Positions 16,128-25,278 are shown, numbered from the stretch's first letter. The stretch: DNA of 64,000 nucleotides from Actinomadura sp. 6K520 (GCF_004349245.1 NZ_SMLC01000021.1:1-64000); one strand, 5' to 3'. Made by a program: numbers and translations. Notes: generated from the letters alone by a model not told the origin.

Positions 16128-17579
16128 GTGAGGGACTGGGTCGAGGTGCGGCGGGGGGCCTACCACGATTCGGTGACGCTGATGCGGGTGAGCCGTTCCC
16201 TGACGGAGCGGCCGGAGGTCGCCGCGGCGATGGTGGCGATGGGCACCGAACTCAACCGCGAGATGGTCGCGGGCATGGGCTTCGAGGTGCCCGCGGGCGC
16301 GGGCCCGGACGACCTGGTCGTGGCGATCCGGGTCGCGGACGCGGGACGCGGCGAAAAGCTCGACGCGGCGCGGGAGGCGCTGGACGGGCTGCTGCGCGCC
16401 GCGTCCCGCCCGCCGGCCGGAACCGGGGTGCTGGGCGCCGCGGTCCCGGCGCGGACGACCGGGTCCGCGGCGGCGCGGGCCGACGCGACCGTGGCGCTGC
16501 TGTCGGTGCCGGGCCCGCACGTGTTCCCGGAGGCGATGGACGCCCTCGACGCCGGCCTCAACGTGATGATCTTCAGTGACAACGTGCCGCTCGACCAGGA
16601 GATCGCGCTGAAGGAGGCGGCGGCGCGCCGCGGCCTGATCGTGATGGGCCCCGACTGCGGCACCGCCGTGATCGGCGGCGCCGGCCTGGGGTTCGCGAAC
16701 GCGGTGCGCCCGGGGCCGGTCGGCATCGTCGCGGCGTCCGGGACGGGCGCGCAGCAGCTGATGTGCCTGCTGGACGCGGCCGGCGTGGGTGTCACCCATG
16801 TGCTGGGCGTCGGCGGGCGCGACCTGTCGCCGGAGGTGAGCGGCCGGTCCGCGCTGGCGGCGCTGGCGGCGCTGGACGCCGACCCGGGCACCGAGCTGAT
16901 CGTGCTGGTCTCCAAGCCGCCCGCGCCGCAGGTGGCGGACCTGATCCGGGAGGCGGCGCGGCGGCTCGACACCCCGGTCGTCTTCGCGCTGCCGATGGCC
17001 GGCGAGGACGACATCACGCAGGCGGCGGAGAAGGCGGTGCGGGCGCTCGGCCGGGCGGTCCCGCGGTGGCCGCGGTGGGCGGCCCGGCGGCGGCCGGTGC
17101 CGGCGGGCGGCCGGGCGCTGCGCGGGCTGTTCGCCGGCGGGACGCTGCGCGACGAGGCGGAGATGATCGCGCGGGGCGTGCTGGGCTGGGACCTGGAGAC
17201 GCGCGGTCACCGGTTCACCGACTTCGGCGACGACGCCTACACGCGCGGCCGCGCCCACCCGATGATCGACCCGACGCTGCGGCTGGAGGCGGTGCGGGCG
17301 GAGGCGGCCGACCCGGAGACCGGGGTCCTCCTGCTGGACGTGGTGCTGGGATATGGGGCCGAGCCGGACCCGGCGGCGTCGCTGGCCCCGGCCATCGCCG
17401 AGGCGGTGAAGGACCGCCCCGACCTGGCCGTTGCCGTCTCACTGTGCGGAACGCCCGCGGACCCGCAGGACCGCGACCGGCAGGCGGCGGCCCTGTCCGA
17501 GGCGGGCGCGGACGTGTTCGCCTCCAACGCCCAGGCGACCCGGCACGCCCTCGCGACGGTGGAAGGGACGCCCGGATGA
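16128..17579 (+). CDS. allF: oxamate carbamoyltransferase subunit AllF-like (FdrA family)
   Basis: 483 residues of the FdrA family, which resembles succinyl-CoA synthetase alpha folds. Visible landmarks are VEVRRGAYHDSVTLMRVSRS at the start, ALDAGLNVMIFSDNVPLDQE, IVMGPDCGTAVIGGAGLGFA and GIVAASGTGAQQ. E. coli AllF (FdrA) is part of the oxamate transcarbamylase complex. The GTG start is used because an ATG 32 bases upstream is in another frame and stops after 11 codons. The gap to allH is 28 bases, and the stop overlaps the allG ATG as ATGA. Slightly shorter than the roughly 550-residue E. coli protein. Confidence 0.88.
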   Translation: MRDWVEVRRGAYHDSVTLMRVSRSLTERPEVAAAMVAMGTELNREMVAGMGFEVPAGAGPDDLVVAIRVADAGRGEKLDAAREALDGLLRAASRPPAGTGVLGAAVPARTTGSAAARADATVALLSVPGPHVFPEAMDALDAGLNVMIFSDNVPLDQEIALKEAAARRGLIVMGPDCGTAVIGGAGLGFANAVRPGPVGIVAASGTGAQQLMCLLDAAGVGVTHVLGVGGRDLSPEVSGRSALAALAALDADPGTELIVLVSKPPAPQVADLIREAARRLDTPVVFALPMAGEDDITQAAEKAVRALGRAVPRWPRWAARRRPVPAGGRALRGLFAGGTLRDEAEMIARGVLGWDLETRGHRFTDFGDDAYTRGRAHPMIDPTLRLEAVRAEAADPETGVLLLDVVLGYGAEPDPAASLAPAIAEAVKDRPDLAVAVSLCGTPADPQDRDRQAAALSEAGADVFASNAQATRHALATVEGTPG

Positions 17580-18988
17580 ACAACCAGCGGCACCGGCTGG
17601 GCGGTCTGCTCACGCGGGAACCCGGCGTCGTCGCCGCCGGGGTGGAGGTCCTCGCCGGGGCGCTCGCCGAGCAGGCCGTTCCGGTGGAGACGGTCGACTG
17701 GAGGCCGCCGCCCGCCGGGACGGAGCAGGCCCTCGCGGCGGTGCTCGGCGACCCCGGCCACGCGGACGCCAACGCCCGCGCCGTGCGGCGCATGGTGACG
17801 GCCCGTCCCCACCTCGTGGACGTCCGCCCGGCACGGGAGGTCCTCGGCCTGGACGCCGGGACGTTCCTGCACGCGGGGCCGCCGCTGGCGTGGGAGCAGG
17901 CGTCCGGGCCGATGCGCGGCGCGCTGATGGGCGCGATGCTGCTGGAGGGCCTGGCCGCCACGCCGGAGGACGCGGAACGCGAGCTGGCACGCGGTGCGGC
18001 GACACTCGAACCGTGCCACCACCACGCCACGGTCGGGCCGATGGCCGGGGTCGTCAGCCCGTCCATGTGGATGTGGGTCGTGGAGGACGCCGAGCACGGC
18101 GGCAGGTCCTACTGCTCGCTCAACGAAGGGCTCGGGAAGGTCCTGCGGTACGGGGCGTACGGGCCGGAGGTCATCGAGCGGCTGACGTGGATGGGCGAAT
18201 TCCTCGGCCCCGCGCTCCGGGCGACCGTGCGCCGCCACGGCCCCCTCGACCTGATGGCGCTCATCGCGCAGGCGGTCCAGATGGGCGACGAGCTGCACAA
18301 CCGGAACCGGGCGGCGACGTCGCTGCTGCTCCGCGAGCTGGCGCCCGACCTCGCCGCCGCCGAGGATGTGCCGCGCGAGCTGGCCGCCGAGGCGCTGCGG
18401 TTCGCGGCGGGCAACGAGCACTTCTTCCTGAACCCGGGCATGGCGGCGGCGAAGGCGTGCGCGGACGCGGCCCGCGGCGTCCCCGGCTCCAGCCTGGTCG
18501 TGGCGATGGCCCGCAACGGCACCGAGTTCGGCATCCAGGTGTCCGGCACGGGCGACCGCTGGTTCACCGGCCCGGCCGGGGTGCCCGACGGCCTCTACCT
18601 CGGCGGCTACGGCCCGGCCGACGCCAACCCCGACATCGGCGACTCGGCGATCACCGAGACGGCCGGGATGGGCGGGTTCGCGCTCGCCGCCGCGCCCGCC
18701 ATCGTCCGGTTCGTCGGCGGTGAGGTGCCGGACGCGGTGGCCGCCACCCAGCGGATGTACGAGATCACGCTGACCGAGCACCCGGCGCTGCAGATCCCCC
18801 TGCTGTCGTTCCGCGGCACCCCGGCCGGGATCGACGTGACCCGCGTCGTCCGCACCGGGATCCTGCCGGTCATCGACACCGGGATCGCGGGCCGCGAGGC
18901 GGGTACGGGCCAGGTCGGCGCCGGGCTCGTCGAACCCCCGCCGGGCGTGTTCACCGACGCCCTGCACGCCCTCGCCGAGATCGCGTAG
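17576..18988 (+). CDS. allG: oxamate carbamoyltransferase subunit AllG-like (DUF1116)
   Basis: 470 residues, DUF1116 (YlbE/AllG) family. Recognisable stretches are GALMGAMLLEGLA, ATLEPCHHHATVGPMAGVVS with a histidine cluster, AVQMGDELHNRNRAATSL, GNEHFFLNPGMAAAKA and VVAMARNGTEFGIQVSG. Third subunit of the oxamate transcarbamylase set. ATG 17576 overlaps the allF stop (ATGA). With all three subunits in one operon beside pucR, oxamate, oxalurate or carbamoyl-phosphate chemistry is well supported, although no carbamate kinase or ureidoglycolate dehydrogenase gene is in view. Confidence 0.9.
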   Translation: MNNQRHRLGGLLTREPGVVAAGVEVLAGALAEQAVPVETVDWRPPPAGTEQALAAVLGDPGHADANARAVRRMVTARPHLVDVRPAREVLGLDAGTFLHAGPPLAWEQASGPMRGALMGAMLLEGLAATPEDAERELARGAATLEPCHHHATVGPMAGVVSPSMWMWVVEDAEHGGRSYCSLNEGLGKVLRYGAYGPEVIERLTWMGEFLGPALRATVRRHGPLDLMALIAQAVQMGDELHNRNRAATSLLLRELAPDLAAAEDVPRELAAEALRFAAGNEHFFLNPGMAAAKACADAARGVPGSSLVVAMARNGTEFGIQVSGTGDRWFTGPAGVPDGLYLGGYGPADANPDIGDSAITETAGMGGFALAAAPAIVRFVGGEVPDAVAATQRMYEITLTEHPALQIPLLSFRGTPAGIDVTRVVRTGILPVIDTGIAGREAGTGQVGAGLVEPPPGVFTDALHALAEIA

Positions 18989-19017
18989 CGGTCGCGGCAC
19001 GGGGTAACGTCCCCGGC

Positions 19018-19983
19018 ATGAGCGAGTCGATCATGGGGGAGCAGATCGCCGGGGGGCCGATCACCGGCGAGCAGTACGCCCTCCGCGCCGGGCCCTACCA
19101 GGCGGTCATCACCGAGTCGGGCGCGAGCCTGCGCGAGCTGACGCACGAGGGCCGGCCGCTGGTGCTGTCGCACGGCGCCGACGAGCCCGCCCCGGCGGCG
19201 TTCGGGCACCTGCTGCTCCCGTGGCCGAACCGCGTCGACCGGGGCCGCTACGAATACGGCGGCGTCTCGCACCGGCTCGACATCTCCGAGCCCGCCCGCG
19301 ACTGCGCGATCCACGGGCTGGTCCGCTGGGCGCCGTGGCGGGCCGCCGAGCACGAGCCGGACCGGGTGCGGCTGACGCACCGGCTGCTCGGCACGGCCGG
19401 GTACCCGTTCCGCCTCGACCTGGAGGCCGAGTACGCCCTGGACGCGGCGGACGGCCTCCGCGTCCGCGTCACCGCCCGCAACGCCGGGACGGCGACCGCC
19501 CCGTACGGGCACGGCGCGCACCCCTACCTCACGGTCGGGGAGCCCATCGACGCCTGCGAGGTGACCCTCGGCGCCGACCGCTACCTCCCGGTGGACGAGC
19601 GGATGATCCCGTCCGGGCCGTCCCTGGACGTCACCGGCACCCGGTACGACCTGCGCACGGGGCCCGTCCTGGGCGACCGGGTGATCGACAACGCGTTCGC
19701 CGACCTCAACCGCGACGGCGACGGCCGCGTCCGGGTCACCCTCTCCGGAGGCGCCGCCCCGGAGCGGCGCGCGGTCCGGCTCTGGGCGGACGAGGCGTAC
19801 CCCTGGATGATGATCTACACCGCCGACCACGCGCCCACCCCCCGCGCGGGCCTCGGCGTGGAGCCCATGACGTGCCCGCCCAACGCGTTCGCCTCCGGTG
19901 AGGGCGTGATCGACCTGGCCCCCGGCACCGTGCACACCGGCACCTATGGCATCCAGGCGGTCGACGTCCAGGCCGTGTCCTGA
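19018..19983 (+). CDS. aldose 1-epimerase family protein
   Basis: 321 residues with the galactose mutarotase-like beta-sandwich motifs: LLLPWPNRVDRGRYEYGGV, RDCAIHGLVRW, the active-site histidine region YGHGAHPYLTVG and the glutamate in GVEPMTCPPNAFASG. It would interconvert anomers of an aldose or act on a modified sugar. It begins 29 bases after allG on the same strand, so it may be read through from the purine operon; a nucleoside-derived sugar is one possible reason, but this is speculation. Confidence 0.9.
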   Translation: MSESIMGEQIAGGPITGEQYALRAGPYQAVITESGASLRELTHEGRPLVLSHGADEPAPAAFGHLLLPWPNRVDRGRYEYGGVSHRLDISEPARDCAIHGLVRWAPWRAAEHEPDRVRLTHRLLGTAGYPFRLDLEAEYALDAADGLRVRVTARNAGTATAPYGHGAHPYLTVGEPIDACEVTLGADRYLPVDERMIPSGPSLDVTGTRYDLRTGPVLGDRVIDNAFADLNRDGDGRVRVTLSGGAAPERRAVRLWADEAYPWMMIYTADHAPTPRAGLGVEPMTCPPNAFASGEGVIDLAPGTVHTGTYGIQAVDVQAVS

Positions 19984-20066
19984 CCCGGTCCGGTTCCGGC
20001 CTGAAGGGGGACATTCCCCCGGCCAGCCGGTTTCCCAGCCGGTGCGGGTTGCGGGATCATGGCGGG

Positions 20067-21284
20067 GTGGTGAATCTCAGCGTCTCCTCGTTCGACGACC
20101 TGTCCGCGCGCATCGCCGCCGTCCGTGACGAGCACCGCGAGCGCCACCCCGGCGGCGCCGACGGGCGGCAGCCGGTGCACACGGTGTACGTGCCGGCCGA
20201 CCGGTTCTCCCGCTCGACCCCGGCCGACTTCGGCGCGGAGGCGCTGCGGCTGCTGAACACGCACACGCCGGGCGCCGGGTCGTTCGGTTCGGCGTTCGCG
20301 CTCGACCCCGAGATCGCCGGGCTCGTCCGGGAGCGGGTCGCGGCGAAGCTGTCCGCCGAGCCGGTCGAGGACGTGCGGATCGACTTCGAGGACGGCTACG
20401 GCGTGCGGCCCGACGCCGAGGAGGACGCGCACGTCGCGCAGGTCGTCGAGGCCGTCGCCGCCGCGTACCAGGTCAAGGGCCTCCCCCACTACTGGGGCGT
20501 GCGGGTCAAGTCGTTCGCCGACGGCGGGCACGAGCGCGCGATGCGCACACTCGACGCGTTCCTCACCGCGCTGCGCGACCGGCTCGGGCGGCTGCCCGGC
20601 GGGTTCACCATCACGTTCCCGAAGGTCGTCGCGGCCGAGCACGTCGCGCTGTTCACCGAGTACCTGGAGCGGCTGGAGACCGCGCTCGGCCTGCCGTCCG
20701 GCATCCTGCGGTTCGAGGTGCAGGTCGAGACGCCCGAGTCGATCCTGGACGGCGAGGGCCGGACCGCGCTGCGCGCCATCGCGGCCGCCGCCGGGGGCCG
20801 CCTCACCGCCGCCCACTTCGGGGTGTTCGACTACACCGCCGCGCTCGGGCTGCCGCCGCACGAGCAGCGCCTCGACCATCCCGCCTGCGACTTCGCCCGG
20901 CACGTCATGCAGGTGTCGTTCGCCGGAACCGGCGTGCGGCTGTCGGACGGCTCCACCAACGTCATCCCCCGCAACGACGGGCCCGACGAGGTCAACGCGA
21001 CGTGGGCGGCGCACGCCGCGCACGTCCGGCACTCACTGCGGCACGGCTTCTACCAGGGCTGGGACCTGCACCCCGCGCACCTGCCGAGCCGGTACGCCGC
21101 CGTGTACGCGTTCCACCTGAGCGGCGTCGACGACGTCATCGGGCGGGTCCGGGCGTGGCACGAGCAGGCCGCCGGCAACGCGGGGGTCCTGGACGAGCCA
21201 GCCACCATCAAGGCGCTCACCGACCGCCTCCGCCGCGCCGTCGACTGCGGCGCCCTCGACGAGAGCGTCCTGCCCGCCTCCTAG
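20067..21284 (+). CDS. DUF6986 / HpcH-HpaI aldolase-like protein
   Basis: About 405 residues resembling the CitE/HpcH aldolase and malate synthase barrel: RIDFEDGYGVRPDAEED carries an acidic metal/acid-base site, and FEVQVETPESILD matches the phosphoenolpyruvate-binding-like strand. Bacterial relatives are annotated DUF6986 or loosely as phosphoenolpyruvate kinase or aldolase. A role in using glyoxylate or another C2 product of purine breakdown is plausible from context only. The start is one of two adjacent GTG codons (20067 or 20070). Its end overlaps the convergent cytidylyltransferase gene by four bases. Confidence 0.8.
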   Translation: MVNLSVSSFDDLSARIAAVRDEHRERHPGGADGRQPVHTVYVPADRFSRSTPADFGAEALRLLNTHTPGAGSFGSAFALDPEIAGLVRERVAAKLSAEPVEDVRIDFEDGYGVRPDAEEDAHVAQVVEAVAAAYQVKGLPHYWGVRVKSFADGGHERAMRTLDAFLTALRDRLGRLPGGFTITFPKVVAAEHVALFTEYLERLETALGLPSGILRFEVQVETPESILDGEGRTALRAIAAAAGGRLTAAHFGVFDYTAALGLPPHEQRLDHPACDFARHVMQVSFAGTGVRLSDGSTNVIPRNDGPDEVNATWAAHAAHVRHSLRHGFYQGWDLHPAHLPSRYAAVYAFHLSGVDDVIGRVRAWHEQAAGNAGVLDEPATIKALTDRLRRAVDCGALDESVLPAS

Positions 21285-21916
21285 CCTTCCCCCGAGCCTG
21301 CCCCGGGCGGCTCTCCGGCGCGGCGGTCCAGTGCGGCCCGTTCGACGGTGCGCAGGTCGTCGGGGGTGTCGATGTCGTCGGGGGCCGCGACGTCGTCGCA
21401 GGGGACGCGCGTGATCCGGTCGGGGTGGGCGCGCAGGTAGGCGCGGGCGCCCTTGTCGCCGACGGCGGCCTCGGCCACGGCGGGGAAGTGCCCGGCGCTC
21501 AGCAGGACGGGGTTGCGCGGCGCTCCCCCGTAGGTCGCGACGGCGAGCTCGGCCCCGTCCTCGTACGCGGCGATCAGCCGCTCCACCGCCGCCGCGGTGA
21601 CGAGTGGCTGGTCGACCAGCGCGACGACCACCGCGGGGCAGGCGGGCGGCAGCGCGGCCAGCCCGGCGCGCAGCGACGACCCCATCCCGTCCCGCCAGCC
21701 GGCGTTGGGCACGACGACGGCGCCGATGACCTCGACCGGCTCGGCCCCGGCGACCACCAGGACCGGGGAGCAGCCCGCGTCCCGCAGCATCCGCACGCCC
21801 CGGTCGACCAGGCGCTCACCCGCCAGCTCCAGCGTCGCCTTCGGACGCCCGAGCCGGCTTCCCTCCCCCGCCGCGAGCAGCAGTCCCGCCGGAGGCTCCG
21901 CACCGTGCAACGTCAT
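21281..21916 (-). CDS. MobA/MocA-like molybdenum cofactor nucleotidyltransferase
   Basis: 211 residues. The nucleotide-binding signature LLLAAGEGSRLGRPKATLEL (12-31) and the metal-site region ALVDQPLVT identify the MobA-like NTP transferase family. MocA-type members attach CMP to molybdopterin, making the MCD form that CoxL-type hydroxylases need. It is the last gene of a leftward operon with xdhC, coxE and coxD, all maturation factors for the hydroxylase at 7570-11336, although the two operons are separated by the all genes. Confidence 0.88.
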   Translation of the reverse strand: MTLHGAEPPAGLLLAAGEGSRLGRPKATLELAGERLVDRGVRMLRDAGCSPVLVVAGAEPVEVIGAVVVPNAGWRDGMGSSLRAGLAALPPACPAVVVALVDQPLVTAAAVERLIAAYEDGAELAVATYGGAPRNPVLLSAGHFPAVAEAAVGDKGARAYLRAHPDRITRVPCDDVAAPDDIDTPDDLRTVERAALDRRAGEPPGAGSGEG

Positions 21917-21934
21917 CCCGCGAGGGTAGTCCCG

Positions 21935-23059
21935 TCACGGCGCGTCGGCGTGGATCCGGCCCGTGGTGTCGGAGAGCGGGCGCCCGGAGCCGCCCCAGCG
22001 GAGCTGGACGAGCTCGGCCGCGATCGACACCGCCGTCTCCTCCGGCGTGCGGGCGCCGAGGTCGAGGCCGATCGGGGAGCGCAGCCGGCCCAGCTCGGCC
22101 TCGGTCATGCCCGCCTCGCGGAGCCGCGCGAGACGGTCCTCGTGGGTGCGGCGCGAACCCATGGCGCCGACATAGCCCGCGCCGGTGCGGAGCGCGACCT
22201 CCAGCAGCGGGACGTCGAACTTGGGGTCGTGGGTCAGGACGCAGATCGCCGTCCGCTCGTCGACGGCGCCGCGTGCCTCCTCCAGGAACTTGTGCGGCCA
22301 CTTCACCACGACCTCGTCGGCCTCGGGGAACCGCTTGGGCGTCGCGAACACCGGCCGCGCGTCGCACACCGTCACGTGGTAGCCGAGGAACTTTCCGATG
22401 CGGGCGACGGCGGCGGCGAAGTCGATCGCGCCGAACACCAGCAGCAGCGGCGGCGGGGCGAACGAGTGCACGAAGACCGTCAGGTCGTCCAGGCGCCGCT
22501 CCCCCTCCGCGCCGTAGTGGCGCTGGCCGGTGAGCCCCTGGGCGAGCATGCCGCGGGCGTCGTCGTCCACCGCCGCGTCGAGGCGCCCGGCGTGCGGGGC
22601 GCCCGGTGCGAGCGACCCGGAGGCGCGGTCGGCCCAGATGACGCGGCGCGCGCCGAGGCGCCCCGGACCGGCGACGACGGTGGCGACGGCCACGGGCTCG
22701 TGCCGCTCGATCGCGGCAGCGACCTCCGCGAACTCCGGAAATGTCGCGGGGCCGACCGGCTCCACCAGGACGTCCAGGATCCCGCCGCAGGTCAGGCCGA
22801 CGGAGAACGCGTCGTCGTCGCTGACCCCGTACCGCTGGACGACGGGCTCGCCGCTCGCCATCACCGACTGCGCAAGGTCGTAGACGGCGCCCTCCACGCA
22901 GCCGCCGGACACGCTGCCCGCGACCTCCCCGCCGGGCGACACCGCCATCGCCGCGCCCGGCGGGCGCGGCGCGCTGCGGAAGGTGTTCACGACGGTCGCG
23001 AGCCCGAACGTCTCCCCGGACGCGTACCAGCCGGCGATGTCGCCGAGGACGTCACGCAT
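21935..23059 (-). CDS. xdhC: XdhC/CoxF family molybdenum hydroxylase maturation protein
   Basis: 374 residues. The N-terminal XdhC domain has SVSGGCVEGAVYDLAQSV, and the C-terminal Rossmann-like domain has GAMGSRRTHEDRLARLRE and SPIGLDLGARTPEETAVSI. XdhC proteins bind molybdopterin cofactor, assist its sulfuration and insert it into the hydroxylase. The start at 23059 (MRDVLGDIAGWY) is chosen over an upstream in-frame codon because of the GGGGAGGG site just before it and because it overlaps the coxE end by only eight bases. Confidence 0.93.
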   Translation of the reverse strand: MRDVLGDIAGWYASGETFGLATVVNTFRSAPRPPGAAMAVSPGGEVAGSVSGGCVEGAVYDLAQSVMASGEPVVQRYGVSDDDAFSVGLTCGGILDVLVEPVGPATFPEFAEVAAAIERHEPVAVATVVAGPGRLGARRVIWADRASGSLAPGAPHAGRLDAAVDDDARGMLAQGLTGQRHYGAEGERRLDDLTVFVHSFAPPPLLLVFGAIDFAAAVARIGKFLGYHVTVCDARPVFATPKRFPEADEVVVKWPHKFLEEARGAVDERTAICVLTHDPKFDVPLLEVALRTGAGYVGAMGSRRTHEDRLARLREAGMTEAELGRLRSPIGLDLGARTPEETAVSIAAELVQLRWGGSGRPLSDTTGRIHADAP

Positions 23060-24191
23060 GTGCCCTCCCCTTCCCGAGGTTCCCTGAGCCACGTCCGGCA
23101 CCGGCCACCAGGCGGGCCAGCTCTTCCAGCGCCGCGAGGCTGTGCCCGGACGTGAAGTCGTCGACGTGCGGCAGCGCCGCGGCCATCCCCGCGGTCAGCG
23201 GCTCGTACCCGGGACGCGCCTTGTGCGGGTTCGCCCACACCACCCGGTGCGCGAGCCGGTGCAGCCGCGCCATCTGCTCGCCGAGCAGCGCCGCGTCGCC
23301 GCGCTCCCAGCCGTCCGAGGCGATCACGACGATCGCGCCGCGGGCGAGGCCGCGCTGCCCGAACCGGTCGAGGAACTCCTTCAGCTCCGCGCCGAGCCGG
23401 GTGCCGCCGCTCCAGTCGGGGATGGCCGCGGACGCCGCCGCCATCGCGGCGTCCGGGTCGCGGTGCCGCAGCTCGCGGGTGAGGCGGGTCAGCCGCGTCC
23501 CGGCGCTGAACACCTCCACGTCGCGCCCGGAGCGGGCGGCGGCGTGCGCGAACCGCAGCAGCGCGTCGGCGTACGGGCTCATCGATCCGCTGACGTCCAC
23601 GATCAGCACGACGCGGCGGGGGCGGGTGCGGTGCGTGCGGTGCCGCAGCAGCGCGGTCTCGCCGCCGCGCCGCAGGGTCTCCCGGATGGTCCGCGCCGGG
23701 TCGAGCCGCCCGGTGGAGGCGGCCGTGAACCGCCGGGACCGGCGCCGTTCGGCGCCCGCGTGCAGCATCGCGATCAGCCGGGCGACCTCGGCGCGCTCGG
23801 CGGCGCTGAGCCGCGCCACGTCCCGGTCGCGCAGCACCTCGACGGCGCTGGCGGTGGCGGCCTTCAGGTTCCCGGACTCCTCCGCGCCGTCCCCGGCGCC
23901 CGGGTCGGGCACCGTCACCCGGCGGACGACCACGGGCGGTGGCGGGCGGCGCCCCGGGCGGGCGGTCGCGCCGGAGAAGTACGCGGCGAAGCACCGGTCG
24001 TAGCGGGCGAGGTCGTCGGGGTCGGCGCAGAGCGTCAGGCGGCCCGCCCAGTACACGTCGGCCGGGTCGAGGACGTCGAGGTGGTCGAGGGCGGCGAGCA
24101 TCGCCTGCACCCGCTCGGGATCGGCGCTCCCGCCCGCCGCGCGCACCGTCCTGGCGAAGCCGACCATCGTCTCGGTGACGTCCCGCTCCAC
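23052..24191 (-). CDS. coxE: CoxE-like von Willebrand factor A domain protein
   Basis: 379 residues. The C-terminal half is a VWA domain with an intact metal-ion-dependent adhesion site: DVSGSMS at 199-205, a threonine in SGGTRLG and the SDGWERGD loop. The N-terminal half is variable and Arg-rich. CoxE works with the MoxR ATPase CoxD to mature the active site of Cox-type hydroxylases. GTG start. It overlaps xdhC downstream and follows coxD by four bases, so the order is D-E-XdhC-MobA. Confidence 0.92.
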   Translation of the reverse strand: MERDVTETMVGFARTVRAAGGSADPERVQAMLAALDHLDVLDPADVYWAGRLTLCADPDDLARYDRCFAAYFSGATARPGRRPPPPVVVRRVTVPDPGAGDGAEESGNLKAATASAVEVLRDRDVARLSAAERAEVARLIAMLHAGAERRRSRRFTAASTGRLDPARTIRETLRRGGETALLRHRTHRTRPRRVVLIVDVSGSMSPYADALLRFAHAAARSGRDVEVFSAGTRLTRLTRELRHRDPDAAMAAASAAIPDWSGGTRLGAELKEFLDRFGQRGLARGAIVVIASDGWERGDAALLGEQMARLHRLAHRVVWANPHKARPGYEPLTAGMAAALPHVDDFTSGHSLAALEELARLVAGAGRGSGNLGKGRAHA

Positions 24192-24195
24192 GCGC

Positions 24196-25080
24196 TCACC
24201 CCCCGTTGAGCAGGGCCTCTAGGCCGCCGCTGAGGACGCGCTGCTGGTCCTCGCGGTACTTGAGGACGGCGCCGAGCGTCACCGCCGCGGTCCCCGGGTC
24301 CAGGTCGCGGACGCCGAGGGCGACGAGGGCCTCGGTCCAGTCGATGGTCTCGGCGACCCCGGGCGGCTTCAGCAGGTCGGTCTCCCGCATCCGCTGCGCG
24401 GCGCGGGCGACCTGCCCGGCGAGCCGCTCCGCCGCGCCGGGCAGCCGCCGCCGGATGATCGCCACCTCGCGGTCGAACGACGGGTGCTCCAGCCAGTGGT
24501 ACAGGCAGCGCCGCTTCAGCGCGTCGTGGACCTCGCGGGTGCGGTTGGAGGTGACCACGACGACCGGCGGGCGCTCGGCCCGGATCGTGCCCAGCTCGGG
24601 AACGGTGATCGTGAAGTCGCTGAGGACTTCGAGGAGGAACGCCTCGAACTCGTCGTCGGCGCGGTCGAGCTCGTCCACCAGCAGGACGCTCGGCGAGGTC
24701 TCCAGGGCCTGGAGCAGCGGCCGGGCCAGCAGGAACCGCCGGTCGTACAGCTCGCCCTCCAGCCGCGCGACGTCGCTGACGCCCGCCGCCTCGGCCGCGC
24801 GCAGGTGCAGGAGCTGGCGCGGGAAGTCCCAGTCGTACAGGGCCTGGGACGCGTCGAGGCCCTCGTAGCACTGCAGCCGGATCAGTGGTGCGCCGAGGCC
24901 CCGCGCAAGCGTTTTGGCCAGCTCGGTCTTACCGACCCCGGCCTCGCCCTCCAGGAACAGCGGGCGGCCCATGCGCAGTGCGAGGAAGCACGCCGTCGCG
25001 AGCCCCTCGTCGCACAGGTAGGCGTGCCTGTCGAGCAGGCCCGCGAGATCCGCGGGCGATCCGACCTGGTCCAGTGTCAT
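24196..25080 (-). CDS. coxD: CoxD-like MoxR-family AAA+ ATPase
   Basis: 294 residues. Walker A is GEAGVGKT (45-52), Walker B is VLLVDELDRADDE, and sensor 1 is VVTSNRTREV. MoxR ATPases pair with VWA proteins as metal-chaperone or activase systems; CoxD is needed for sulfuration of the Cu/Mo centre in CO dehydrogenase and for maturation of related hydroxylases. The ATG at 25080 has a GGGGGAGA site nine bases upstream and gives the usual N-terminus; longer readings add a low-complexity extension. It is the first gene of the maturation operon. Confidence 0.94.
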   Translation of the reverse strand: MTLDQVGSPADLAGLLDRHAYLCDEGLATACFLALRMGRPLFLEGEAGVGKTELAKTLARGLGAPLIRLQCYEGLDASQALYDWDFPRQLLHLRAAEAAGVSDVARLEGELYDRRFLLARPLLQALETSPSVLLVDELDRADDEFEAFLLEVLSDFTITVPELGTIRAERPPVVVVTSNRTREVHDALKRRCLYHWLEHPSFDREVAIIRRRLPGAAERLAGQVARAAQRMRETDLLKPPGVAETIDWTEALVALGVRDLDPGTAAVTLGAVLKYREDQQRVLSGGLEALLNGG

Positions 25081-25278
25081 CGCTGCCGTCTCCCCCACGG
25101 CTTTCAGGCTACTCAGCCCGAGGCGCAACTCACATGGTCCGGCCCCTTGCGTTTTCGCCGCCCGCGCATGCTTCCCACGAAGGGTCACGCGCGATGGGAG
25201 GTTGACTGGATGATCCGACTGAACTGGTAGGGAATATGCGCTCCGTGACCCCCAGCGGGCCGGCGGTCCGCAGAGCAC

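Noticed and set aside
16763-17575. N-terminal extension of AllG
   Set aside because: It lies inside allF in another frame; the ATG at 17576 with ATGA overlap is the real start.
25081-25278. tRNA or small RNA in the coxD-Uma2 gap
   Set aside because: No cloverleaf or strong hairpin; only a TTGACT hexamer with no plausible gene behind it.
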